A DNA stretch of 64,000 bases from Candidatus Sulfopaludibacter sp. SbA3 (GTDB lineage Bacteria > Acidobacteriota > Vicinamibacteria > Vicinamibacterales > UBA2999): NCBI GenBank assembly GCA_945903265.1, contig CAMDNQ010000011.1, forward strand, positions 1-64,000. The letters run 5' to 3'. The notes below the pieces were generated by a model. The model did no database searches. It was not told the DNA's origin and saw only the letters and a program-made list of their open reading frames with translations. Shown here in pieces: positions 26,828-35,764 of the stretch (the stretch's first letter is position 1; each line of letters begins with the position of its first letter). Made by a program: the position numbers and the translations under genes.

Positions 26828-27769
26828 CTAGGACTTGCAGCGATCGGTGCCGAGCCCGCCGCCTTCAGCCGTCCCCACGTCGCGATAGACCTTGTGGCAG
26901 TTCGCGCAGGTGTCGTTCAGCCGCTCGGAGAGCGCGGCGACGGCGTCCTGGTTGCGCGTCTGCACCGTCTTGTAGATCTCGCGGGAGAGCGTGATGAGGT
27001 CCTGCGTGAACTTCTGGTAGTCGGCGTTCTGGATGGGCACCGGCTTGCCGTTCTCGCAGCGACGTCCAGGCATCAGAAAGAGCGGCGTCGTCTCGATCAG
27101 TGCGAGCGCCGCCTGATCGGTTGTCTGCCAGCCGTAGTACACCGTGTTGCCCCAGAGCGGATAGTCGAAGGGCACCGGGTTCTGCGGCTTCATCGTCCCC
27201 GGGTCCTTCAGCTGCGTGTTGAAGATGATGTTCGCGTTGGGGAACGTCACGCCGCGCATGTACTGCGCGAGGTTGGCGACCGGCGGCACGTTGACGGTGC
27301 CGGCGGCGGGTGCCGCGGCGGCGCGCGCGGCGGGGAACGTCACCTGGGCGAGCTGCCCGGCGCCGAGCGCGCCCTGGCCCGCCTTGAAGTTGCTCACCTG
27401 CAGCATGTAGGCGGCGATGTCGATCGACTGCTCCTGGCTCAGGGAGCCCGGGGCCTGCAGCGGCATCGTCTTCTGGATCTTGTCGACCAGTTCCGCGACG
27501 GGACGCCCGCCCCAGACGGTCACGAAGTCGGGTCCGGCGAGCATGGGGCCCACGAGGCCCTCGAGCTTTTCACCGTGGCAGGCGACGCACTGCGCCTTGT
27601 ACAGGGCCGCGCCGCGCTGGGCCTGGGCGGCTGAATAGACGCCGTCCGCGACGGTCCGGGCCTGCCGGGCGTGCAACGTCAGGGACGAAACCCCGGCGAG
27701 CGCGAGGACGCAGACCGCCGCTCCCAGCCCCCAGCGAACCGCGGCGGACCCCACTGCAATACGTTTCAT
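26828..27769 (-). CDS. Secreted two-heme cytochrome c (class I plus c'-like tail)
   Basis: 313 residues from the ATG at 27769, chosen over an upstream ATG because GGAGG sits about 6 bp before it. Signal/anchor region 1-36. Class I cytochrome domain with CVACH (C61, C64, H65) and KTMPLQAPGSLSQEQ as the likely Met-ligand loop. Pro/Ala linker near 150-170. The C-terminal region ends with CANCHKVYR (C288, C291, H292), the CxxCHxxYR pattern of cytochrome c'/c556. Probably a periplasmic electron carrier or dehydrogenase partner. Confidence 0.85.
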   Translation of the reverse strand: MKRIAVGSAAVRWGLGAAVCVLALAGVSSLTLHARQARTVADGVYSAAQAQRGAALYKAQCVACHGEKLEGLVGPMLAGPDFVTVWGGRPVAELVDKIQKTMPLQAPGSLSQEQSIDIAAYMLQVSNFKAGQGALGAGQLAQVTFPAARAAAAPAAGTVNVPPVANLAQYMRGVTFPNANIIFNTQLKDPGTMKPQNPVPFDYPLWGNTVYYGWQTTDQAALALIETTPLFLMPGRRCENGKPVPIQNADYQKFTQDLITLSREIYKTVQTRNQDAVAALSERLNDTCANCHKVYRDVGTAEGGGLGTDRCKS

Positions 27770-27892
27770 CGATTTCCTCCGAAATTCGGCCATTTCGTGA
27801 CCAAAGAAGGAGGCAATTATATCGTGGTTTCGTCATACAATGCGCCTGCCCAGAGCCTTGGGCATCTCAGGTTTTATTGAGGAGGGTGTTGC

Positions 27893-30800
27893 ATGACAGC
27901 GGGTCTTAGTACCGGGAAGTCAATCGTCCGATTGTTTCTCGTACTCATTTTGATGATCGTGCCGGCGTCCGCGTGGGCGCAGGAAGCGACCGTCACGGGA
28001 ACCATCACTGACGCGACGGGCGGCGTGCTGCCCGGCGTCACCGTTACGGCCGTCAACGAAGCGACCGGCTTTACGCTGGAAGCTGTGACGGACGAACGCG
28101 GCGCATTCCGCATGCCCGCACGCATCGGCACGTATCGCGTGACCGCGGTGCTCGCCGGCTTCACGGATGCGACGCGCGCCGGCGTGCCGCTGTCCGTCGG
28201 ACAGACGGTCACCGTCAACCTGCAGCTGAACCCCTCGGGGCTGACCGAGTCGGTGACCGTCACCGGCGAGGCGCCGCTCATCGACGTCACGACGTCGAGC
28301 CTCGGCAGCAACATCAGCCAGGCGCAGATGGAAGAACTTCCGCTCAACGGCCGCAACTGGCAGGACCTCGCCATGCTCGCCGTCGGCAACAAGGTGAACG
28401 AAGTCGGCACGAACGAGATCGCGGCCGAAGGCGCGGGCACCTACCAGGTGAACGTCGACGGGCAGCAGATCACGTATGAAGGCGGCGGCCTGGGCAACGT
28501 CCAGGCGCGCTACAGCCGCGACGCGATTGCCGAATTCGAGTACATCTCGAACCGCTTCGATGCGAGCCAGGGCCGGTCGCAGGGCGTCCAGATCAACGCC
28601 GTCACCAAGTCCGGCACCAACAACTTCGCGGGCTCGTTCGGCGCCTACTTCCGCGACGACAAGATGAACGCGGCCGACCACATCGTCGGCTACGTCCTGC
28701 CCTACTCGAACCAGCAGGTGAGCGCCACGCACGGTGGCCCGATCATGCGGGACAAGTTCCATTACTTCCTGAACTACGAGAACGAGAAGCAGGACTACAG
28801 CACGGTGTTCACGACCCCGTACCCGTCCTTCAACCTGCAGTTCACGGAGCCCCGCGAGGAGCACAAGGCGGGCCTGCGGCTTGACTACCAGTTCACGCCG
28901 AGCTTCCGCCTCTCGTGGCGCGGCGCGCTCTGGCAGAACGACCAGTCGATCGACCAGGGCTTCGAAGGCAGCTCCGTCGAGCACCCGTCGTTCCTGGTGC
29001 ACACCTACCGCGACAGCGACCAGTTCCAGTTCACCTTTACCAACGTGCTGGGCAGCCGCGCGGTGAACGAGATCCGGACCGGCTATGTCGGCCTCCGGAA
29101 CCTCGAGGAGTCGAAGGTCCCGTGGCCGCAGCATCCGTCGTCGCAGAGCGACGGCATTCTCAACGGCAGCCCGATCCTGACGTTCCAGGGCTTCCGGTTC
29201 GGACCTCCGGGAAGCGTCCCGCAGGAGATCCAGCAGGGGAACTGGTCGTTCCGTGACGACTTCGGCACGTCGTTCAACGCCGGTGGGCGCCACGACCTGA
29301 AGCTCGGGGCGGACTACATCAAGAACTCCTTCTGGCTCCTTATCTGCCGCGACTGCACGGGCATCTACACGATGGACCTCGGACCGATTCCGGCGAACTT
29401 CGAACGGAATTTCCCGGTCTGGAACGACCCGGAGACGTGGAACCTCGACGCGTTCCTGCCGATCACCCGGCGTTATACGCAGGGCATCGGCGACTTCACC
29501 TTCGCGGTGGATCGTCACCAGATGGCCGGATGGATCCAGGACGACTGGCAGATGACCGACAAGCTGACCCTGAACCTCGGTCTGCGCTACGACCTGACGA
29601 AGAATGGGTTCGGCGAAGAGTTCACCTTCGATCCGTGGGTGCAGGCCGGCCGCCCCAACGACACCGACAACTGGCAGCCCCGCCTCGGCGCGGCGTACCA
29701 GTTGAACGATCGGACTGTCATCCGCGGCGGCGCCGGCAAGTACTACGCCTGGGTGACCGACCAGTCGGCGCACGGCACCAAATCGTGGGTGAACATCGTC
29801 GGCGTCGAGCTGATTCCCGACGGGCGCCCTGACTTCAACAGCAACCCGTTCAACGGCCCGCAGCCGACCTACGACCAGCTCGTGCCACGCACCTGCTGGG
29901 ATCAGAAGGTGAACCAGGGCGGGGCGCGCACAGGGTGCATTCGCCGGACGGTCGGCAACAACCTGTCGAGCCCGACGTCGCAGTTCCCGTATTCCTATCA
30001 GGGATCGATTGGCTTCCAGCGGCAGCTCGGGACGCAGATGGCGGTTGAAGCCGACTACGTCTATTACAAGAGCTACTACAACATCAGCGGCGGGAACATC
30101 AACCAGTCGTGGAACGTCGATACGGGGGTCCCGTTCAATACGAACCAGATCGCCCGCCTGCCGTTCCCCGAGTGGGGCAACGTGAGTATGCGGCGCAACA
30201 GCCCTGGCGAGGACGAGAAGAGCCATTCGCTCCAGGCCGGTCTGACCAAGCGCTTCAGCAACCGGTGGCAGGCGTCGGCGACCTACTCGCTGACGCTCGA
30301 GTCCCGGAAGGACTACCCGGTGCTCGTGCCGGAGATAGCGGCGTTCCCGCAGACGGCCGGCGGCTGCCAGCACCCGATCACCTGGAACGCGGCCGGCACG
30401 GCGTGGAACTGCTCGACGCCCGTGAACTTCGCGGCGTTCGGCGTGGACGTCTACGACGGCTCCGAATGGTACCGGACGGGACACCAGAAGCACCGCGCGG
30501 TGTTCAACGCCATCTACGAGCTGCCGTACGAGATCATGTTCAGCGGTCTCTACTTCTACGGCGACAACGGCTACAACACGACGACGTCCGGCACGGACGT
30601 GTTCGGCACGGGCGGCGTGATCGCGGCCCGGACGCGCCTGGATCGGTCGATCATTCCACGCAACAACTTCAACAAGAAGGACCTGCACCGCCTGGATCTG
30701 CGCGCGATGAAGCGCTTCAGCTTCAACGGGCGTTACTCGGTGGAACCGATGATCGAGCTGTTCAACCTGTTCAACCGGGCGAACTTCACGACCTGGGTGC

Positions 30801-30898
30801 TGAACGAGCGCAACGCGCGCTTCCTCGAGCCGGACGCCGCGGACGGCATCGCGTATCAGCCGCGCACCGTGCAGTTCGGGTTCAGAGCGCGCTTCTAA
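27893..30898 (+). CDS. TonB-dependent receptor, Oar-like
   Basis: 1001 residues. Signal peptide about 1-32 (ending SAWAQ), CarboxypepD_reg domain about 34-115 (VTGTITDATGGVLPGVTVTA, GTYRVTAVLAGF), plug with VTVTGEAPLIDVTTSS and LPLNGRNWQDLAML, barrel ending FGFRARF with terminal Phe. GGAGG lies about 9 bp upstream of the ATG. TACAAT at 27836-27841 in the AT-rich divergent spacer may be its -10 element. It probably supplies substrate to the downstream secreted MBL protein (68 bp away, same strand). Ligand unknown. Confidence 0.9.
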   Translation: MTAGLSTGKSIVRLFLVLILMIVPASAWAQEATVTGTITDATGGVLPGVTVTAVNEATGFTLEAVTDERGAFRMPARIGTYRVTAVLAGFTDATRAGVPLSVGQTVTVNLQLNPSGLTESVTVTGEAPLIDVTTSSLGSNISQAQMEELPLNGRNWQDLAMLAVGNKVNEVGTNEIAAEGAGTYQVNVDGQQITYEGGGLGNVQARYSRDAIAEFEYISNRFDASQGRSQGVQINAVTKSGTNNFAGSFGAYFRDDKMNAADHIVGYVLPYSNQQVSATHGGPIMRDKFHYFLNYENEKQDYSTVFTTPYPSFNLQFTEPREEHKAGLRLDYQFTPSFRLSWRGALWQNDQSIDQGFEGSSVEHPSFLVHTYRDSDQFQFTFTNVLGSRAVNEIRTGYVGLRNLEESKVPWPQHPSSQSDGILNGSPILTFQGFRFGPPGSVPQEIQQGNWSFRDDFGTSFNAGGRHDLKLGADYIKNSFWLLICRDCTGIYTMDLGPIPANFERNFPVWNDPETWNLDAFLPITRRYTQGIGDFTFAVDRHQMAGWIQDDWQMTDKLTLNLGLRYDLTKNGFGEEFTFDPWVQAGRPNDTDNWQPRLGAAYQLNDRTVIRGGAGKYYAWVTDQSAHGTKSWVNIVGVELIPDGRPDFNSNPFNGPQPTYDQLVPRTCWDQKVNQGGARTGCIRRTVGNNLSSPTSQFPYSYQGSIGFQRQLGTQMAVEADYVYYKSYYNISGGNINQSWNVDTGVPFNTNQIARLPFPEWGNVSMRRNSPGEDEKSHSLQAGLTKRFSNRWQASATYSLTLESRKDYPVLVPEIAAFPQTAGGCQHPITWNAAGTAWNCSTPVNFAAFGVDVYDGSEWYRTGHQKHRAVFNAIYELPYEIMFSGLYFYGDNGYNTTTSGTDVFGTGGVIAARTRLDRSIIPRNNFNKKDLHRLDLRAMKRFSFNGRYSVEPMIELFNLFNRANFTTWVLNERNARFLEPDAADGIAYQPRTVQFGFRARF

Positions 30899-30965
30899 TC
30901 GGCGGGTGATCGGGGCCGGGCGGGATTCGTTTCCGCCCGGCCATTTATTTTTCAGGAGACACGAG

Positions 30966-31961
30966 ATGAAAGTACGTTCACTGACGGTCGCGCTCGGGGG
31001 CCTGCTCGTCGCGGCGCTGATCCAGACGCCGGGCAACGCGCAGGGACGCCAGGGCGGCCAGGCCGCCGCGCCGGCCAACGAGACGCTCAGCGCGAGCTTC
31101 CGCGGCAGCAAGGCGCGCGACTGGGAGTTCCAGAAGACGGCGCCGATCAAGGTATTCGACAACCTGTACTACGTCGGACCCGGCAACGTGTCGGTCTGGA
31201 TGATTCCGACCACCGACGGCCTCATCATTTTCGACGCGACCCAGGAACCGCTGGTCGATCACGTCCTCGACAGCATCCGGAAGGTCGGCTTCAACCCGGC
31301 GGACATCCGGTACATCTTCCTGACCCACGGCCACCTCGATCATTTCGGGGGCGTCGGCAAGCTGAAGGCGGCCGCGCCGAAGGCGCGGATCGCGACGCTC
31401 GAGGAAGACTGGGCGCTCATCGACACGTTCTACAAGAACGTGGCCTCGGGAGCCGCGGCGAAGAACCCGAATGCCCGCGACCCTGGCATCCCGTTCTCGC
31501 GCGATCTCGTCATCAAGGAAGGCGACGTGATCACCCTCGGCAAGACCCAGATCAACGTCTACAAGCTGCCCGGCCACACCGCCGGCTCGCCGTCCTTCAC
31601 GTTCACCGTGTATGACAACGGACGGCCACACAAGGCGGTCCTCTTTGGCGGTCCGGGCCAGCGCAACGGCGTCGAGGGCGGCACGCAGTTTCTCCAGAGC
31701 CTCCGCCGTCTCAAGACGGGCAAGGAGTTCGCGGACGTGGAAGTGCCGGTGCACGTCCACAGCCACCTGAACACCTATCCCGATCCGCGCGGCGGCACGG
31801 TGTTCGAGCCGGCGATGCAGCTGGCGAAGCGGCAGGCGGGCCAGCCGCACCCGTTCGTGATTCCCAAGCAGTGGAGGGAGTGGCTCGACATCGCCGAAGC
31901 CGGGACGATCAAGTACGTCGAAGAGGCGAAGGCCGGAAAAGCCGCGCCGGTCGGCAACTAA
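30966..31961 (+). CDS. Secreted B3-like metallo-beta-lactamase-fold hydrolase
   Basis: 331 residues. Signal peptide about 1-26 (TPGNAQG). The MBL domain has the complete first zinc motif HGHLDH (H121, H123, D125, H126), the third ligand in KLPGHTAGSPSF, and a later His-rich stretch VPVHVHSHLN. The wording LTHGHLDHFGG and GHTAGS resembles subclass B3 beta-lactamase-like proteins; beta-lactam hydrolysis is possible but not shown. AGGAGA upstream supports the ATG at 30966. It follows a TonB receptor on the same strand and is probably in its operon. Confidence 0.82.
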   Translation: MKVRSLTVALGGLLVAALIQTPGNAQGRQGGQAAAPANETLSASFRGSKARDWEFQKTAPIKVFDNLYYVGPGNVSVWMIPTTDGLIIFDATQEPLVDHVLDSIRKVGFNPADIRYIFLTHGHLDHFGGVGKLKAAAPKARIATLEEDWALIDTFYKNVASGAAAKNPNARDPGIPFSRDLVIKEGDVITLGKTQINVYKLPGHTAGSPSFTFTVYDNGRPHKAVLFGGPGQRNGVEGGTQFLQSLRRLKTGKEFADVEVPVHVHSHLNTYPDPRGGTVFEPAMQLAKRQAGQPHPFVIPKQWREWLDIAEAGTIKYVEEAKAGKAAPVGN

Positions 31962-31966
31962 GAACC

Positions 31967-32053
31967 AACCACAAAGGAACGAAGAAGACGAAGGTCACGA
32001 AAACCCATTAAAGGGTTTCGTGATCTTCGCTACCTTCGTGTTCTTCGTGGTTC
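31967..32053. terminator. ACGAAG-repeat palindrome between convergent genes
   Basis: Arms of GACGAAGGTCACGAAAACCC type and their complement meet at CCCATTAAAGGG. The element sits between the stop codons of the MBL gene and the convergent diheme cytochrome. Same architecture as 26742-26826 but with different internal unit order. Confidence 0.7.
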
Positions 32054-32056
32054 CCG

Positions 32057-33124
32057 TTACGGCTTCAACGACGCCAGATACGCCGTAATCGCAATCAGAT
32101 CGTCTTCGGTCAGCTTCTCGACCGCCGGCTTCATCATCACCGCCATATCGCCGTTCCGGGCGCCGACCTGGAAGTCATAGAGCTGCCGCGCCATGTACCC
32201 GGGATGCCGGTTCGCGAGCGGCGGCGCGATCGCCGTGCCGCGCATGTCGGGACCGTGGCAGGTGCCGCACGCCTGCGTCTTCCCGTTGCCGCCGGTCGTC
32301 ACGAGCGTCTCCCCCGCCTTGATGCTCCCGGGCGGGACGTACGCCACCAGTCCGACGCGCGGGTTGCGGAGCATGTTGGCCTGATACGAATCCTCGGGCA
32401 TTTCAACGATGCGCCGGCCGATCGGCTCGGTCGCGTCGCCGGGGGCATCGAGGAACAACCCGTTGATGGTGGCGGTGAACACCGGGACCGTCGCCGATTC
32501 GACGACGCGGATCCAGGGTTTGTAGGGAAGCGAGGCGAAGTACTCCGCCGCCAGCCGCGCTTCCTCAGGCGTGAGATTGCGCGCCATGGCCGCCATTTCC
32601 CACGCGTTGGCCTTGTTGACGTCGGCGCTCTTCCGCTTGCCGTTGGCCATCTCCGTCAGCTGGCGCAGGAAGTAATCGACAGTCAGGCCGGCCACCGGCC
32701 CGTTCTGCATCAATCCCTGGCCGTTCGGGTAGTGACAGATCGCGCAGGCGCGAAAGCGCGTCGCCTCTTTGCCGTTGGCCACGATCGGCGGCATCGGCGG
32801 GTGATCCTCCGGATACCAGTCGGCGGGCCGGTAGGGTGAGGTGATCTCGGCAACCGTGAAGCTCTTGCCCGTTCCCGGAATCGTGAGCCGCTCCCCTGTC
32901 TGGTCGGTCGGCATGCCGCCCGGGCGGTCGCAGTCGCGCGGCGTGTTGCCGGGGCACCGGTTCGACCAGTCCTGCGGCATCTTCGGCAGCTCTTTGTAGC
33001 CGTACGCCCACAGCGGAAAGCCCGGCTCGAGCACGCGAAACCGCGGCGCCTGGCCGGATAACTGAACAGCCCCTGCCGCCGCGAGACCGATTACACAGGT
33101 GAGAAAGAGGATGCGTTTTGTCAT
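32057..33124 (-). CDS. Secreted diheme cytochrome c
   Basis: 355 residues with a signal peptide about 1-25 (LSGQAP). Two heme motifs, CAICH (C127, C130, H131) and CGTCH (C286, C289, H290), each in a class I-like domain; the second is followed by GPDMRGTAIAPPLANRHPGYMARQLYDFQ. The region WYPEDHPPMPPIV between leader and heme 1 is shared with the paralogue at 42109-43140, as is EPIGRRIVEMP. Probably a periplasmic electron carrier or dehydrogenase subunit. It diverges from the DUF1080 gene. Confidence 0.87.
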   Translation of the reverse strand: MTKRILFLTCVIGLAAAGAVQLSGQAPRFRVLEPGFPLWAYGYKELPKMPQDWSNRCPGNTPRDCDRPGGMPTDQTGERLTIPGTGKSFTVAEITSPYRPADWYPEDHPPMPPIVANGKEATRFRACAICHYPNGQGLMQNGPVAGLTVDYFLRQLTEMANGKRKSADVNKANAWEMAAMARNLTPEEARLAAEYFASLPYKPWIRVVESATVPVFTATINGLFLDAPGDATEPIGRRIVEMPEDSYQANMLRNPRVGLVAYVPPGSIKAGETLVTTGGNGKTQACGTCHGPDMRGTAIAPPLANRHPGYMARQLYDFQVGARNGDMAVMMKPAVEKLTEDDLIAITAYLASLKP

Positions 33125-33165
33125 GGATGGTCCGCCTGCCCGGGTTTAGGATACCCGAACATCTT

Positions 33166-33723
33166 ATGACCGGACCTGTCCTGCTTCTCGTCGCTCTCGT
33201 CCTCGGCCAGACCACCGGTCCGTGGGTCACGCTGTTCGACGGCAAGAGTTTCAACAACTGGACGATGACCGGCAACGCCAACTGGCGGATTGCCGACGGC
33301 ATCGCTGAGGCCGACGTGCCACGGGGATTTCTCGTCTCACGTGAGTCGTACGGCGACTTCGAGCTGCGCGCGGAGGTCTGGACGCGGCCCGAATCGAACG
33401 GCGGCATCCTGTTCCGGATTACCGATGCCCGCGACCCGGGCATCGAAAACGGGTACGAGCTGAATATCAACGACACGCGGAAGGACCAGACCGGGCGCAC
33501 CGGATCGATCGTCAACATCGCGCCGCCACTGGTGAAATTCGATTCCGGCAACCAGTGGGTCACCGTCGAGATTCGGGCGGTTGGGCCGACGATGACCGCG
33601 AGACTCAATGGCGTGCTCACGGCCGAGGCGACCGACGCGAAGTACGCGCGCGGACCCGTCGCGCTGCAGGCCGCCGGCGGGCTCGTGCGCTACCGCAACG
33701 TCCAGATCCGCGAAATCAGGTAG
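33166..33723 (+). CDS. Secreted DUF1080 (3-keto-disaccharide hydrolase fold) protein
   Basis: 185 residues with a short leader (GPVLLLVALVLGQ). A concanavalin-like domain of DUF1080 type: TLFDGKSFNNWTM at the start, FELRAEVWTRPESNGGILFR in the middle, and VALQAAGGLVRYRNVQIREI at the end. Family members hydrolyse 3-keto-glycosides or bind carbohydrate. Start taken at the ATG giving the leader. First of three genes (DUF1080, beta-propeller, cytochrome) on the same strand. Confidence 0.85.
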   Translation: MTGPVLLLVALVLGQTTGPWVTLFDGKSFNNWTMTGNANWRIADGIAEADVPRGFLVSRESYGDFELRAEVWTRPESNGGILFRITDARDPGIENGYELNINDTRKDQTGRTGSIVNIAPPLVKFDSGNQWVTVEIRAVGPTMTARLNGVLTAEATDAKYARGPVALQAAGGLVRYRNVQIREIR

Positions 33724-33780
33724 TATCCTCACGCAGTTCGGCCGGACACGTCTGACCACGTCTTTCAACGGAGGTTCGTG

Positions 33781-34923
33781 ATGGGTACGTCGCTTACCAC
33801 GCGGGTATTCGCAGCGGTCGTCGTCGTCGTCGCCGCCGCCGCGGCTCCGTCAACCCAGGGTGTCCCGAAGCTCGATTCCTACGACGGCGTCGCCGTGCGG
33901 ATCCTGCAGAGCAACAACGCGGGCAACGTGCATCACATCATCGACCCCGCCACGAACACGGTCGTGGGCCTCCTGCGCGGGTGCCCACACGCGCACAACC
34001 TGACCACGCATCCCGACGGACTCTATTACTACTGCGCGAACGAGCAGGAGAAGACGGTCGACATCTTCGATACGAAGACCCTCCGGCAGGTGCAGCAGAT
34101 CAAGCTGTCCGAGCGGCCGAACAAGATCGTCGTCAACAAGAAGTACAAAAAGCTGTACGCCGGCATCCGCAACCGCACCGCAGACGGGCGCTCGCTGGTG
34201 GACGTCATCGACCTCAATACCCACACGCTCATCAAGAGCATCCTGGTCCATCACCCCGTCCACAACACCTACGTGACACCTGACGACAGTGTCGTGATCG
34301 CGGGCCTCTCGGGCGAGGTCCAGCCGGGCGAGCCGACGATCCAGGCGATCGATCCGCGGACGGACGAAGTCATCTGGGGCATGGAGATTACCGGTCACCA
34401 GCAGTACGGCCGGACGCACCACGAGGTGCGGCCGATGGCATTCGAAGCCAATGCCGACGGCTCCACGAAGCGGCTCTTCGCCCAGGCGACCGGGCTCAAT
34501 AGCGTCTTCGTGTTCGACTGGAAGACACGGAAGCTCGAAACGATCCTGTCGCCGCCGCCGCTTCCGCCCTGGCAGCAGAATGCCGACGGGATTCAGAACA
34601 GCGACTCGCACGGCCTCGAAGTGCTGCCGAACCGTTCCGCGGTGTGGGCGTCGAGCCGGCTGGATAGCCGCATCTATGGATGGTCGCTGCCTGATCTCAC
34701 GTACATCGGCGCAATTGAAACGGGCCCGACCGCGAACTGGATGACGTCAACGCCCGACAGCAAGTTCATGTACGTGGCGATCTCGGGCTCGGACTACACC
34801 ATCGCCATCGATCTGCAGAAGAAGGCCATCGTGTCGAAGATCAAGACCGGCGCACGGCCGGCCCGCATCAGCACGGCTGTCCTCCCGGCCAACCGGGCCG
34901 AAAACACGACCGCGAGCCGCTGA
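33781..34923 (+). CDS. Secreted beta-propeller (YVTN-type repeat) protein
   Basis: 380 residues from the ATG at 33781, with GGAGG six bases upstream (a GTG immediately before it is less likely). Signal peptide about 1-25. Successive blade-like repeats follow, such as NVHHIIDPATNTVVGLL, KTVDIFDTKTLRQVQQIKL, SLVDVIDLNTHTLI and YTIAIDLQKKAIVSKIKTG, which fit a seven-bladed YVTN/NHL-like propeller. No catalytic residues recognised. One base separates its stop codon from the next ATG, so it is cotranscribed with the diheme cytochrome. Confidence 0.83.
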   Translation: MGTSLTTRVFAAVVVVVAAAAAPSTQGVPKLDSYDGVAVRILQSNNAGNVHHIIDPATNTVVGLLRGCPHAHNLTTHPDGLYYYCANEQEKTVDIFDTKTLRQVQQIKLSERPNKIVVNKKYKKLYAGIRNRTADGRSLVDVIDLNTHTLIKSILVHHPVHNTYVTPDDSVVIAGLSGEVQPGEPTIQAIDPRTDEVIWGMEITGHQQYGRTHHEVRPMAFEANADGSTKRLFAQATGLNSVFVFDWKTRKLETILSPPPLPPWQQNADGIQNSDSHGLEVLPNRSAVWASSRLDSRIYGWSLPDLTYIGAIETGPTANWMTSTPDSKFMYVAISGSDYTIAIDLQKKAIVSKIKTGARPARISTAVLPANRAENTTASR

Positions 34924-34924
34924 C

Positions 34925-35764
34925 ATGAAGGCGTACGCGAACGTGACGCGCTGGTGCTTCGCGGCAATCCTGGTCGCGGTGTCGATGGACGCGGGATTCG
35001 CGCAGTCCACGCCGGCCCCCCGCCCCGCCGACATCGAGTCGTATCGCACGACGATCGAGCCGCTCTTCATGCGGGGCCGCGGCGGCACGATGCCGGGGTT
35101 CGCGTCGTGCGTGATGTGCCACACGTGGCAGACGAAACTGCGCTTCCAGCTCGAAACGCCGGCGACGCCGGCCGGATGGAGCGCGGAGCAGACGCGCACG
35201 AACTTCGAGATGATCACGAAGCTCGTGAACACCGCCAGCCCGGAAACGAGCCGCCTCCTCGTGAAACCGCTCGCGCCGGCGGCGGGCGGACTCGGACATA
35301 CCGGCGGGACGTTCTGGCCGAATCGGAACGACGCGGAATACCAGACGGTCCTGAAGTGGATCCGCAGCCTGCCTGCGGATCGCTACGTGCCGGCGCCGGA
35401 GCCGGCGCTCGACTTCACGTTCTTCCGTTCGTGCATCCAGAAGGTCTTCCAGAACCCGAAGGAGGGACAGATCCACTGCAGCAATTGCCATGGGGCAGGG
35501 CAGATGGGTTTCGCGCCCGTACCGGCGGCCGGCCGCAAGGAATGGGATGACGCCGAAGCCAGGCGTGCGTTCGCGGTGATGACCCGGCTGGTCGTCCCCG
35601 GCAATCCCGTGCAGAGCCGCTTCCTGCTGAAGCCGCTGCATCCGGATGGCGGCGGATCGTACGCGCACAACGGCGTGCGCCGCTGGCAGACCCAGAAGGA
35701 CCCAGAGTGGCAGATGATCGCGTCGTGGGTGCGCGGCGAGAAGACCGGAAACAGCTGTAGCTAA
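34925..35764 (+). CDS. Secreted diheme cytochrome c-like protein
   Basis: 279 residues with a signal peptide about 1-26. Two similar halves, each with a CxxCH heme motif: CVMCH (C62, C65, H66) after YRTTIEPLFMRGRGG, and CSNCH (C185, C188, H189) after FFRSCIQKVFQNPKEG. Both halves end with a conserved S/R-LLxKPL-P segment (SRLLVKPLAP, SRFLLKPLHPDGGG). The internal duplication resembles planctomycete-type cytochromes. Probably takes electrons from the neighbouring secreted enzymes. The last 4 bp overlap the convergent MBL gene. Confidence 0.85.
   Translation: MKAYANVTRWCFAAILVAVSMDAGFAQSTPAPRPADIESYRTTIEPLFMRGRGGTMPGFASCVMCHTWQTKLRFQLETPATPAGWSAEQTRTNFEMITKLVNTASPETSRLLVKPLAPAAGGLGHTGGTFWPNRNDAEYQTVLKWIRSLPADRYVPAPEPALDFTFFRSCIQKVFQNPKEGQIHCSNCHGAGQMGFAPVPAAGRKEWDDAEARRAFAVMTRLVVPGNPVQSRFLLKPLHPDGGGSYAHNGVRRWQTQKDPEWQMIASWVRGEKTGNSCS

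Noticed and set aside
27920-31162. 1080-codon minus-strand open frame
   Set aside because: Antisense to a TonB receptor and the start of the MBL gene; charged low-complexity translation with no recognisable fold.
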